Positions 1-4,344 of a stretch of DNA of 9,917 nt are shown in pieces. A model generated the notes under the pieces. The model saw nothing but the letters and a program-made list of their open reading frames with translations. It did not search any database and was not told where the DNA came from. The first letter of the stretch is position 1; each line of letters opens with the position of its first letter. Source of the stretch: Bacteroidales bacterium UBA2295 (GTDB lineage: Bacteria > Bacteroidota > Bacteroidia > Bacteroidales > Tenuifilaceae). The DNA lies in assembly GCA_002345825.1 (NCBI GenBank), contig DDWD01000061.1:1-9917 (forward strand), given 5' to 3'. Position numbers and translations under genes: made by a program.

Positions 1-147
1 GTCGCCCTTAAATGTGAACGCAATGGTTTTACCATCTGGCGAAATGGCAGAATATCTTATCCATTGCTCGCTTTCCTGAGCCATAGTCGCAGCCGATAAG
101 CATAAAGCCATTCCAAGTAGGTGAATTTTTTTAAACATTTTTTTCAT
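1..147 (-). CDS. Partial S41/tricorn-like secreted peptidase (N-terminus only)
   Basis: Reading the minus strand from the ATG at 147 gives 49 codons open to the window edge. The N-terminus is a clear signal peptide: KK..KK, a hydrophobic core (LLGMALCLSA), then TMA followed by QESEQ, so cleavage after residue 23 is likely. The mature start contains WIRYSAISPDGKTIAF, the sequence style of a PD40/beta-propeller repeat. In Bacteroidota this combination opens tricorn-protease-like S41 peptidases and related TolB-like secreted proteins. Such proteins degrade peptides outside the cytoplasm, with the propeller preceding PDZ and protease domains. The catalytic part lies outside the window, so peptidase function is inferred from the N-terminus only. 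An alternative is another PD40-repeat protein such as a prolyl oligopeptidase-like peptidase. The start is well supported by the signal peptide; no convincing promoter was seen upstream. Confidence 0.7.
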   Translation of the reverse strand, partial: MKKMFKKIHLLGMALCLSAATMAQESEQWIRYSAISPDGKTIAFTFKGD

Positions 148-306
148 TTCGAGTTCGATTAACATTTATGGAATCATTTTTTATGTGATTTTGACAACAC
201 AAATGGCAAAAGGATTAGTACAGGATTTTACCAGAGTTTAATCTCTTATTTAAATCAGTATTTGCCACAGGATGGTAAAAACGGCTAACAAATATATGAG
301 AATTTT

Positions 307-314
307 TATCTTTG
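307..314 (+). promoter_or_regulatory. Possible -7 box for the membrane/GNAT gene
   Basis: TATCTTTG matches the Bacteroidota -7 consensus TAnnTTTG. It would place transcription start near 320, just before the ATG at 338. This argues against the earlier in-frame ATGs at 272 and 296 as translation starts. No TTTG -33 box lies about 20 bp upstream, so the call is weak. Confidence 0.3.
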
Positions 315-337
315 CCGAAAATTTAACTTTTATCATT

Positions 338-961
338 ATGGAAATTGATATTCTTGAGTGGGTAGGATATTTGGCATCAGTAGTAATTGCCATATCGATG
401 GCAATGAGTTCGTTGGTTAAGTTTAGGGTTATTAACTTGATAGGTGCAGGCTTGTTTTCCGTTTATGGTTTTTTAATTGGCTCGATACCTGTTGGGGTTA
501 TGAATGGTTTTATTGTTTTGGTGGATGCTTATTACCTTTACCAGTTTTATGCAAAGGAAGAGGTATTTGACGTTATTGAAGCCAAGCCCGACGGCAATTA
601 TCTGGTTCGATTCATCTCGTTTTACAAGGAGGATATCTTAAAGTATTTCCCTGGTTTTGAATATTGCCCCGATGATAGCGATGTGAATTTCTTTGTGCTT
701 CGCAATATGTCTATAGCAGGACTATTCCTAGCCAAAAGGCTTGACAATGGCGTGCTAAAGGTTGAATTGGACTATGCCATTCCGGAAATGCGCGATTTTA
801 AAAGCGGTAGGTTTGTTTACAATAACTTAAAACCGCGATTTGTTGAGCTGGGATTTAGAAAGTTAGTGGCCGAGAAATCGAGTGTCAAGCACAATCAGTA
901 TCTCAATCGGCTAGGCTTTAAGGAGGTGGAGGCAGGATTGCTAGAGAAGAATCTGGGGTAG
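338..961 (+). CDS. Small membrane protein fused to a GNAT-like domain
   Basis: From the ATG at 338 the protein has 207 residues. Residues about 8-70 are hydrophobic and form two or three membrane segments (WVGYLASVVIAISM, then VINLIGAGLFSVYGFLIG and GVMNGFIVLVDAYYLYQF). This pattern resembles the YgjV/Imp family of small inner membrane proteins. Residues about 85-200 look like a degenerate Gcn5-type N-acetyltransferase fold: a hydrophobic strand with VELDYAIPEMRD (142-153) followed by conserved spacing to LNRLGFKEV (189-197), a typical GNAT C-terminal motif. The classic acetyl-CoA loop is not obvious, so activity is uncertain. Earlier in-frame ATGs at 272 (229 residues) and 296 exist. I prefer 338 because the extra residues are polar and low in information, and a -7-like box lies between 296 and 338. 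The gene stands alone. Substrate and role are unknown. Confidence 0.75.
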   Translation: MEIDILEWVGYLASVVIAISMAMSSLVKFRVINLIGAGLFSVYGFLIGSIPVGVMNGFIVLVDAYYLYQFYAKEEVFDVIEAKPDGNYLVRFISFYKEDILKYFPGFEYCPDDSDVNFFVLRNMSIAGLFLAKRLDNGVLKVELDYAIPEMRDFKSGRFVYNNLKPRFVELGFRKLVAEKSSVKHNQYLNRLGFKEVEAGLLEKNLG

Positions 962-1001
962 ATAAAAAACCATTACACCCTATATTTTTGTGAGATAAAT
1001 A

Positions 1002-1030
1002 TTTGTGTAAGCAATTATTTATTAAATTTG
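1002..1030 (+). promoter_or_regulatory. Candidate promoter of the tRNA-Leu locus
   Basis: TTTG at 1002-1005 and TAAATTTG at 1023-1030 (a perfect TAnnTTTG) are separated by 17 bp, somewhat short of the usual 19-21. Transcription would begin near 1037, a few bases before the first copy of the tRNA 5' end at 1043. A second TAnnTTTG match (TATTTTTG) lies at 983-990. The position suggests this promoter once abutted the tRNA gene, before the 105-bp repeats intervened. Confidence 0.45.
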
Positions 1031-1042
1031 CAACCGCAATAA

Positions 1043-1252
1043 GCCCAGATGGCGGAACCGAGGGACGAGCTCCCGCCATCGTAAGCAAAAGGTCTTAGAT
1101 GGAAAGTAAGGCCATAGGTTCTGTGAAGTGCCCCAAGTTTAAGTTTTGCCCAGATGGCGGAACCGAGGGACGAGCTCCCGCCATCGTAAGCAAAAGGTCT
1201 TAGATAGAAAGTAAGGCCATAGGTTCTGTGAAGTGCCCCAAGTTTAAGTTTT
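1043..1252 (+). repeat. Two tandem 105-bp repeats copying the tRNA-Leu 5' end
   Basis: Two units, 1043-1147 and 1148-1252, differ at a single position that I can find (G1101 versus A1206). Each unit begins with the first 15 nt of the following tRNA-Leu gene (GCCCAGATGGCGGAA), so this 15-mer occurs three times, at 1043, 1148 and 1253, exactly 105 bp apart. The remaining 90 bp are not tRNA. Inside each unit GATGGCGG pairs with CCGCCATC about 17 nt later, giving a strong hairpin that also sequesters the tRNA-like 5' sequence. The minus strand is open across both units (1015-1305), but that translation only reflects the 105-bp (35-codon) periodicity, and I do not consider it a gene. The units lie between the candidate promoter and the functional tRNA, so they should be transcribed as a leader and removed by RNase P. 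Confidence 0.9.
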
Positions 1253-1336
1253 GCCCAGATGGCGGAATTGGTAGACGCGCTAGTTTCAGGGACTAGTATC
1301 AGCAATGATGTGCAGGTTCGAGTCCTGTTCTGGGCA
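1253..1336 (+). tRNA. tRNA-Leu (anticodon CAG)
   Basis: An 84-nt class II tRNA. The acceptor stem pairs GCCCAGA (1253-1259) with TCTGGGC (1329-1335), with discriminator A1336. The D-loop contains TTGGTAGAC. The anticodon stem CTAGT/ACTAG encloses the loop TTCAGGG, giving anticodon CAG at 1287-1289, which reads CUG. A short variable arm follows, and the T-arm carries GGTTCGAGTCC. The terminal CCA is not encoded and must be added after transcription. All expected stems pair, so the gene looks functional despite the repeats directly upstream. Confidence 0.95.
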
Positions 1337-1361
1337 CAAAGCCTAAGATGATAGAAATGTT

Positions 1362-1426
1362 CCCCAGGTGGTGAAACCTGTCAAACAGGGTGACAGGCAG
1401 GTTGGTAGACACTCCAGCTTGAGGGG
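1362..1426 (+). pseudogene. Broken tRNA-Leu(GAG) copy with a 25-bp insert
   Basis: The segment matches the intact tRNA-Leu(GAG) at 1476 from position 2 (CCCAGGTGGTGAAA), then resumes at TTGGTAGACAC and runs through the anticodon loop to TTGAGGGG at 1426. The two matching parts are separated by 25 extra bases (1377-1401) that contain the inverted repeat CCTGTC/GACAGG. After 1426 the similarity stops: the 3' half of the anticodon arm, the variable arm, T-arm and acceptor 3' strand are all missing. It cannot fold as a tRNA. It is most simply a duplicated tRNA gene that decayed. Confidence 0.85.
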
Positions 1427-1475
1427 TAATTGTGTAGGTAATAAATGTTCTTTCAGTAATAAATAAAAGTGCTCT

Positions 1476-1559
1476 GCCCAGGTGGTGAAATTGGTAGACA
1501 CGCCAGCTTGAGGGGCTGGTGCCCGTTAGGGTGTGCAAGTTCGAGTCTTGTCCTGGGCA
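1476..1559 (+). tRNA. tRNA-Leu (anticodon GAG)
   Basis: An 84-nt class II tRNA. The acceptor stem pairs GCCCAGG (1476-1482) with CCTGGGC (1552-1558), with discriminator A1559. The D-loop contains TTGGTAGAC. The anticodon stem CCAGC/GCTGG encloses TTGAGGG, giving anticodon GAG at 1510-1512, which reads CUC and CUU. The variable arm (TGCCCGTTAGGGTG) can form a short stem, and the T-arm carries AGTTCGAGTCT. CCA is not encoded. It probably shares a transcript with the upstream tRNA-Leu(CAG) and ends at the terminator at 1574. Its 3' end also forms the left boundary of the repeat that recurs near 3870. Confidence 0.95.
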
Positions 1560-1607
1560 CTTTTTAAAATCGTAACCCGCTGTGAACTATTTGTTTGCAG
1601 CGGGTTG
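1548..1607 (+). repeat. Left direct repeat: tRNA-Leu 3' end plus terminator stem
   Basis: These 60 bp recur at 3870-3929 in the same orientation. The last 37 bp (1571-1607) are identical. The first 23, spanning the last 12 nt of the tRNA and the start of the spacer, have five mismatches. The pair flanks hipB-hipS-hipT and the convergent 165-residue gene, an arrangement expected for att-like ends of an element inserted at a tRNA 3' end, or for a segmental duplication of the tRNA tail. Confidence 0.85.
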
Positions 1608-1614
1608 TTTTTTT
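1574..1614 (+). terminator. Rho-independent terminator of the tRNA-Leu locus
   Basis: AACCCGCTG (1574-1582) and CAGCGGGTT (1598-1606) form a perfect 9-bp GC-rich stem with a 15-nt loop. They are followed by GTTTTTTT. It lies 15 nt after the end of tRNA-Leu(GAG) and should end the tRNA transcript before the toxin-antitoxin promoter region. Confidence 0.9.
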
Positions 1615-1683
1615 ATAGGGGTCAGGTTGGGGGTCAAATTTGTAGTTGGTTGCTGGTGTGCTCATGCGGGGTAGGTAGATTTT

Positions 1684-1700
1684 AATCCCGAACGGGTATA
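1684..1700 (+). promoter_or_regulatory. HipB-type operator 1 (distal, variant)
   Basis: CCCGAACGGG is a perfect palindrome centred at 1691.5 and flanked by AAT and TATA. Read on the minus strand, it shares TATACCCG with the two downstream operators. It lies exactly 41 bp centre-to-centre from operator 2. Its opposite arm (AATCCC) departs from the consensus, so binding may be weaker. Confidence 0.65.
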
Positions 1701-1723
1701 AAATTCATACATAACAACGTTTT

Positions 1724-1741
1724 TATACCCGAAAAGGTATA
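1724..1741 (+). promoter_or_regulatory. HipB-type operator 2
   Basis: TATACC, six bases (CGAAAA), then GGTATA: an 18-bp site with perfect 6-bp arms, centred at 1732.5. Its overall size equals that of the known E. coli HipB operators (TATCC-N8-GGATA, also 18 bp). The sequence is identical to operator 3, 41 bp away. Confidence 0.8.
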
Positions 1742-1764
1742 ATGCAATAAAAAAACACTATATT

Positions 1765-1782
1765 TATACCCGAAAAGGTATA
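1765..1782 (+). promoter_or_regulatory. HipB-type operator 3 (overlaps the likely start site)
   Basis: Identical 18-bp palindrome to operator 2, centred at 1773.5 and ending 3 nt before the hipB ATG. A weak -7-like box, TATATTTA (1759-1766), overlaps its left edge and would start transcription inside the operator. HipB bound here would therefore block its own promoter. No clear -33 box was found. Confidence 0.8.
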
Positions 1783-1785
1783 GTT

Positions 1786-2013
1786 ATGCTACTAGGTGAA
1801 TTTGTAAAGCAAAGGCGAGCTGCCACAGGGCTTACCCAGCAGGCTCTGGCCGAAAAGGCCGGAGTGGGTTTACGCTTTGTCCGTGAAATGGAGCAGGGCA
1901 AGGAGACGTTACGGCTCGATAAGGTGAATCAGGTGCTCCGGTTGTTTGGACATCGGGTGGGAGCAGTTCCCATTCCACGCAAAACGCTGTTAGATGAGGA
2001 AAGCAGAGATTAG
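1786..2013 (+). CDS. hipB: HipB-like HTH antitoxin/repressor
   Basis: A 75-residue Xre/Cro-type helix-turn-helix protein of the HipB / y4mF family. The HTH spans about residues 12-60: TGLTQQALAEKAGV holds the first helices and the turn, LRFVREMEQGKETLRLDKVNQVL the recognition region, followed by LRLFGHRV. A short tail (PIPRKTLLDEESRD) follows, shorter than the C-terminal tail of E. coli HipB. It should dimerise, bind the three upstream palindromes and repress its own operon. In related three-gene systems HipB is mainly the repressor, and the small HipS protein does most of the neutralising. The stop codon lies inside the start of hipS, a 20-nt overlap that implies translational coupling. The start at 1786 is supported by the HTH position and by operator 3 ending just upstream. 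Confidence 0.9.
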   Translation: MLLGEFVKQRRAATGLTQQALAEKAGVGLRFVREMEQGKETLRLDKVNQVLRLFGHRVGAVPIPRKTLLDEESRD

Positions 2014-2329
2014 AATACACGGGCTAAAGGCTGGTTGGCTAATCCAGGATGAGAATGGGTACACCTTTGCCTACGATGGCGAGTACCTTAGCTCGTCTAA
2101 TGTTGTTGCGGTAAGCCTTACCCTTCCCTTGCAAGAGCAACCATTTATTAGCAAAGTGCTTTTCCCTTTTTTCGATGGATTGATCCCTGAGGGATGGCTG
2201 CTGGATATAGCGGAGAACAACTGGAAATTGAATCCTAGGGATAGGATGGGGCTGCTACTAGCCTGCTGTAAAGATTGCATCGGTGCTGTTAGCGTTCACC
2301 CCGTAACGGAGGAGGAGCATAATGAGTAG
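1994..2329 (+). CDS. hipS: HipS-like protein (stand-alone HipA N-terminal domain)
   Basis: A 111-residue protein corresponding to the N-terminal subdomain of HipA (the Couple_hipA family), encoded as its own gene. Recognisable elements are the first strand motif RIHGLKAGWL (7-16), YLSSSNVVAVSLTLPL (31-46) and the signature LFPFFDGLIPEGWLLD (56-71), followed by RMGLLLACCKDCIGAVSV (84-101). In the E. coli HipBST system the equivalent HipS acts as the antitoxin that keeps the HipT kinase inactive, using a Trp near this region; W68 in the PEGW motif is the likely counterpart here (inference). It overlaps hipB by 20 nt and hipT by 8 nt, so the three are made from one transcript in a coupled way. 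The tail EEEHNE is acidic. Some annotations would call it a HipA N-terminal domain protein. Confidence 0.85.
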   Translation: MRKAEIRIHGLKAGWLIQDENGYTFAYDGEYLSSSNVVAVSLTLPLQEQPFISKVLFPFFDGLIPEGWLLDIAENNWKLNPRDRMGLLLACCKDCIGAVSVHPVTEEEHNE

Positions 2330-3266
2330 ATGTTTATACTGCTACGAGTTGCTAAATGAGGGCGAAACCGATTTTCACTCGGGTTGCTGTCGGAAAATCT
2401 TTGGGCAATCCATGCCGCCTGAGCTTCAGTATACCGAGACCGAGCTAAAGGAACTAGGGCTTAAAGTGGTTCAGAGTCAGGTGACGGTAACCGGGGTTCA
2501 GCCAAAGCTGTCGTTGCACCTCGAGAAACCGAAAAGCAAGGGCAATCCCAAACGATTTACCATTGTGGGGTTATGGGGTGAGTACATTTTAAAACCACCC
2601 ACATCAACCTATCCCCAGCTACCCCAGGTGGAGAGCCTAACTATGCATCTGGCTAATTTGGCGGGTATAGCCGTTGTGCCCCACACGTTGATCAGGATGC
2701 AGGGAGGTAGTCTTGCCTACTTAACCCGAAGGGTCGATCGGGCAAAGCAGCGCAAGATCCATATGGAGGATATGTGTCAGCTTACCGAGCGGCTTACGGA
2801 GGATAAGTACCACGGTTCCTACGAGCAGGTAGGGAAGGCCATACTCCGGTTCTCTGCTAACCCGGTGCTCGACCTAGTGAATTTTGCCGAAGTGCTAATC
2901 TTTTCGTTCCTAACCGGAAATGCCGATATGCACCTGAAAAACTTCTCGTTACTTCATAGGCAAGGTTTTGGCCCTGTGCTTTGCCCTGCTTACGATTTGG
3001 TTTCAACCGTACTGGTAAACCCTGCTGATGACGAGGATTTAGCCCTAACGCTCAACGGCAAGAAGAAAAAACTCAAGCGTAACGATTTTGTGAGCTCCTT
3101 TTCAACGTTAAATCTTGACGAGAAGCAGCAGCTTAATATCTTCCGTAAAATGGATAAGGCAAGAGCTAAATGGATGGATTTTATCGATATGAGCTTCCTG
3201 TCCAATGAGTATAGAATAGCATATAAGGAGTTGATCGCTGACCGATTCCTTAGGTTGGAACAGTAA
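2322..3266 (+). CDS. hipT: HipT-like serine/threonine kinase toxin (HipA C-terminal type)
   Basis: A 314-residue HipA-family kinase lacking the N-terminal subdomain, which is supplied by hipS. The Gly-rich loop reads TVTGVQPK (55-62), with two threonines where E. coli HipA has its autophosphorylated Ser150 region (SIAGAQEK). The presumed ATP-binding lysine is K91 in EYILKPP. The catalytic segment is NADMHLKN (200-207; D202 catalytic, N207 metal). The metal-binding aspartate is D225 in PAYDLVS. All key residues are present, so the kinase should be active. HipA kinases phosphorylate aminoacyl-tRNA synthetases (GltX for HipA, TrpS for E. coli HipT); the target here is unknown. Unusually, the N-terminus has C4-x2-C7 and H19-x2-C22-C23, a possible zinc-binding knuckle. 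The stop lies 1 bp from the stop of the convergent gene, with no terminator between them. Confidence 0.9.
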   Translation: MSRCLYCYELLNEGETDFHSGCCRKIFGQSMPPELQYTETELKELGLKVVQSQVTVTGVQPKLSLHLEKPKSKGNPKRFTIVGLWGEYILKPPTSTYPQLPQVESLTMHLANLAGIAVVPHTLIRMQGGSLAYLTRRVDRAKQRKIHMEDMCQLTERLTEDKYHGSYEQVGKAILRFSANPVLDLVNFAEVLIFSFLTGNADMHLKNFSLLHRQGFGPVLCPAYDLVSTVLVNPADDEDLALTLNGKKKKLKRNDFVSSFSTLNLDEKQQLNIFRKMDKARAKWMDFIDMSFLSNEYRIAYKELIADRFLRLEQ

Positions 3267-3267
3267 C

Positions 3268-3765
3268 CTAACGTTCGGGATTACGCTCTGCAATTCGTTT
3301 CGTTAACTCTTGGAGGAATTTTGCAGACTCGTTCCCATTGGTGTAAAAGGTAAACCTTACATTTCTATTCTTTGTATCCACATCAACATGGTAAAGGGCG
3401 TATTCGTTATGCTGTGTGAAGGAGAGTCCGAAGCCCTCGTTCTCAATTAGATTTAGTAGCTTACGTTCCTTCTCTCTATGCGATGCCGCCCCTTCAAAGT
3501 CCTGATTTTTGACACACTGTAGCTTCAGGTTTCTCGCATCAAGGCACTGATTCAACAATTTTTTCAGCTTGACGTAGCTTTTTGTCGAGAATGTGTTATG
3601 GCTAATAAAATCGACCTCAAGGGTTACTCCCTTTCGTATCATCTCTTCTGTAAATCCATAGATAAACTCATTGTAATCAAAGTCCCAGAGCAAATCGGGT
3701 GGAATTTCTTTGGCCTCAAAGCTCCAAAGTAAATCGGCAAGAATAAAGTTGTATTTCGCTTCCAT
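3268..3765 (-). CDS. Unrecognised protein with a UVR-like motif
   Basis: 165 residues, soluble, with no signal peptide or membrane segment. I do not recognise the family as a whole. Residues about 80-106 (LKLQCVKNQDFEGAASHREK and following) resemble the UVR motif of UvrB/UvrC, ClpC and McsA: an alternating helix with Q/EDFE-x-AA-x-xR-(D/E). That hairpin mediates protein-protein contacts. The N-terminal half is rich in Trp, Phe and acidic residues (LLWSFEAKEIPPDLLWDFDY). The C-terminal part has predicted beta strands (YALYHVDVDTKNRNVRFTFYT). The gene converges on hipT, with stop codons 1 bp apart, and lies inside the same pair of direct repeats, so it may belong to the same mobile segment. A role in immunity or regulation of the toxin is possible, but nothing in the sequence shows it. 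Confidence 0.75.
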   Translation of the reverse strand: MEAKYNFILADLLWSFEAKEIPPDLLWDFDYNEFIYGFTEEMIRKGVTLEVDFISHNTFSTKSYVKLKKLLNQCLDARNLKLQCVKNQDFEGAASHREKERKLLNLIENEGFGLSFTQHNEYALYHVDVDTKNRNVRFTFYTNGNESAKFLQELTKRIAERNPER

Positions 3766-3869
3766 TTTTTGCCTTAAAGGTACAGTGTGGTTGCGTCAAA
3801 CAGTGTCGTTTGGATGGATGTGTTTTTTTAGGTAAGTAGAAATTGTTTTAGGTAGCTTTTTAGGTAAGA

Positions 3870-3929
3870 TTGTCCTAGGTGCATTTTAAAACCGTAACCC
3901 GCTGTGAACTATTTGTTTGCAGCGGGTTG
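3870..3929 (+). repeat. Right direct repeat: copy of tRNA-Leu tail and terminator
   Basis: The second copy of the 1548-1607 sequence, with the same orientation and 37 identical bp at 3893-3929. The upstream 23 bp (TTGTCCTAGG and on) resemble the last bases of tRNA-Leu with five mismatches, but no tRNA body precedes them. The stem AACCCGCTG/CAGCGGGTT is intact (3896-3904, 3920-3928). The T-run is interrupted (GCTTGTTT), so termination is probably weaker. The cores of the two copies start 2322 bp apart. Confidence 0.85.
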
Positions 3930-4124
3930 CTTGTTTATGGGGTGGTTGGTGCAGTATGTTAGGAGTTTTGATTACTCAGCTTTTATTCGGTTTTAACTGG
4001 GGCTAAAATAATGACAATTCAAATGTTGTTACTGTAGATATATTTGCAGTAAGGTATTTTGCAGTGAAGGTCAAAATCTTGCTTAGACAATCGGCGCTAA
4101 AACAAAAATTTCAGAGTTTAGATA

Positions 4125-4151
4125 AAGAAAAAAGCCACCCTGAGGGGTGGC
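4125..4151 (-). terminator. Rho-independent terminator of the DEAD-box gene
   Basis: On the minus strand, GCCACCC-CTCA-GGGTGGC forms a perfect 7-bp stem with a 4-nt loop (4134-4151), followed by TTTTTTCTTT. It lies about 190 bp after the helicase stop codon, with no minus-strand gene in between. On the plus strand no T-run follows the stem, so it serves minus-strand transcripts. Confidence 0.85.
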
Positions 4152-4344
4152 CTAATTAAAAGGTTGTTTATTTGTTTTGCTAGTCTATTCCCTGCACATT
4201 AAGGGCGTTTAGGACATCTATCCCGCTTTACTTCGGCTGAAATGTTTAAGGATAGTGCCTTTATCAAATTACCCTAAATGCCTCTTTTCGTTAAGAGTCA
4301 TTGTTCGAACTGTGATAACGAATAGATTTTTAATGTGAGTATTT

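Larger units (their letters stand above)
3766..4344. other. Non-coding region with repeats and a terminator
   Basis: This 579-bp stretch has no credible gene. From left to right it holds three copies of TTTTAGGTA (3826-3834, 3846-3854, 3858-3866), the right-hand copy of the tRNA-tail/terminator repeat (3870-3929), an AT-rich part with an isolated TATATTTG at 4039-4046 and a short imperfect direct repeat (GCAGTAAGGT / GCAGTGAAGGT, about 4046-4071), and the helicase terminator (4125-4151). About 190 bp of presumed helicase 3' untranslated region follow, in which I see nothing specific. Confidence 0.6.

Noticed and set aside
272..337. N-terminal extension of the membrane/GNAT protein from the ATG at 272
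   Set aside because: The extra 22 residues have no family resemblance and a -7-like box lies within them, so the start at 338 is preferred, though not proven.
1043..1252. CRISPR-like array
   Set aside because: Only two 105-bp units with no variable spacers; the repeated part includes tRNA sequence. It does not fit a CRISPR array.
1015..1305. Minus-strand open frame with a repeated 35-residue unit
   Set aside because: It lies antisense to the tRNA-Leu and to the two 105-bp units. Since 105 is divisible by three, the repeat alone keeps the frame open. It has no start context or domain and ends in the tRNA.
1299..1538. Minus-strand open frame of 79 codons
   Set aside because: It is antisense to two tRNA-Leu genes and the tRNA relic. 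RTGLEPA-type peptides are a familiar artefact of translating tRNA genes.
1994..2329. Frameshifted single hipA gene
   Set aside because: hipS and hipT each have a proper start and stop with short coupled overlaps, and the split falls where known HipBST systems split. A sequencing frameshift is unlikely, since hipT begins with its own Cys-rich N-terminus.
4039..4151. Possible plus-strand small RNA from TATATTTG (4039) to the hairpin at 4134
   Set aside because: No -33 box lies at the right distance, and on the plus strand the hairpin is not followed by a T-run. The hairpin is better explained as the helicase terminator.
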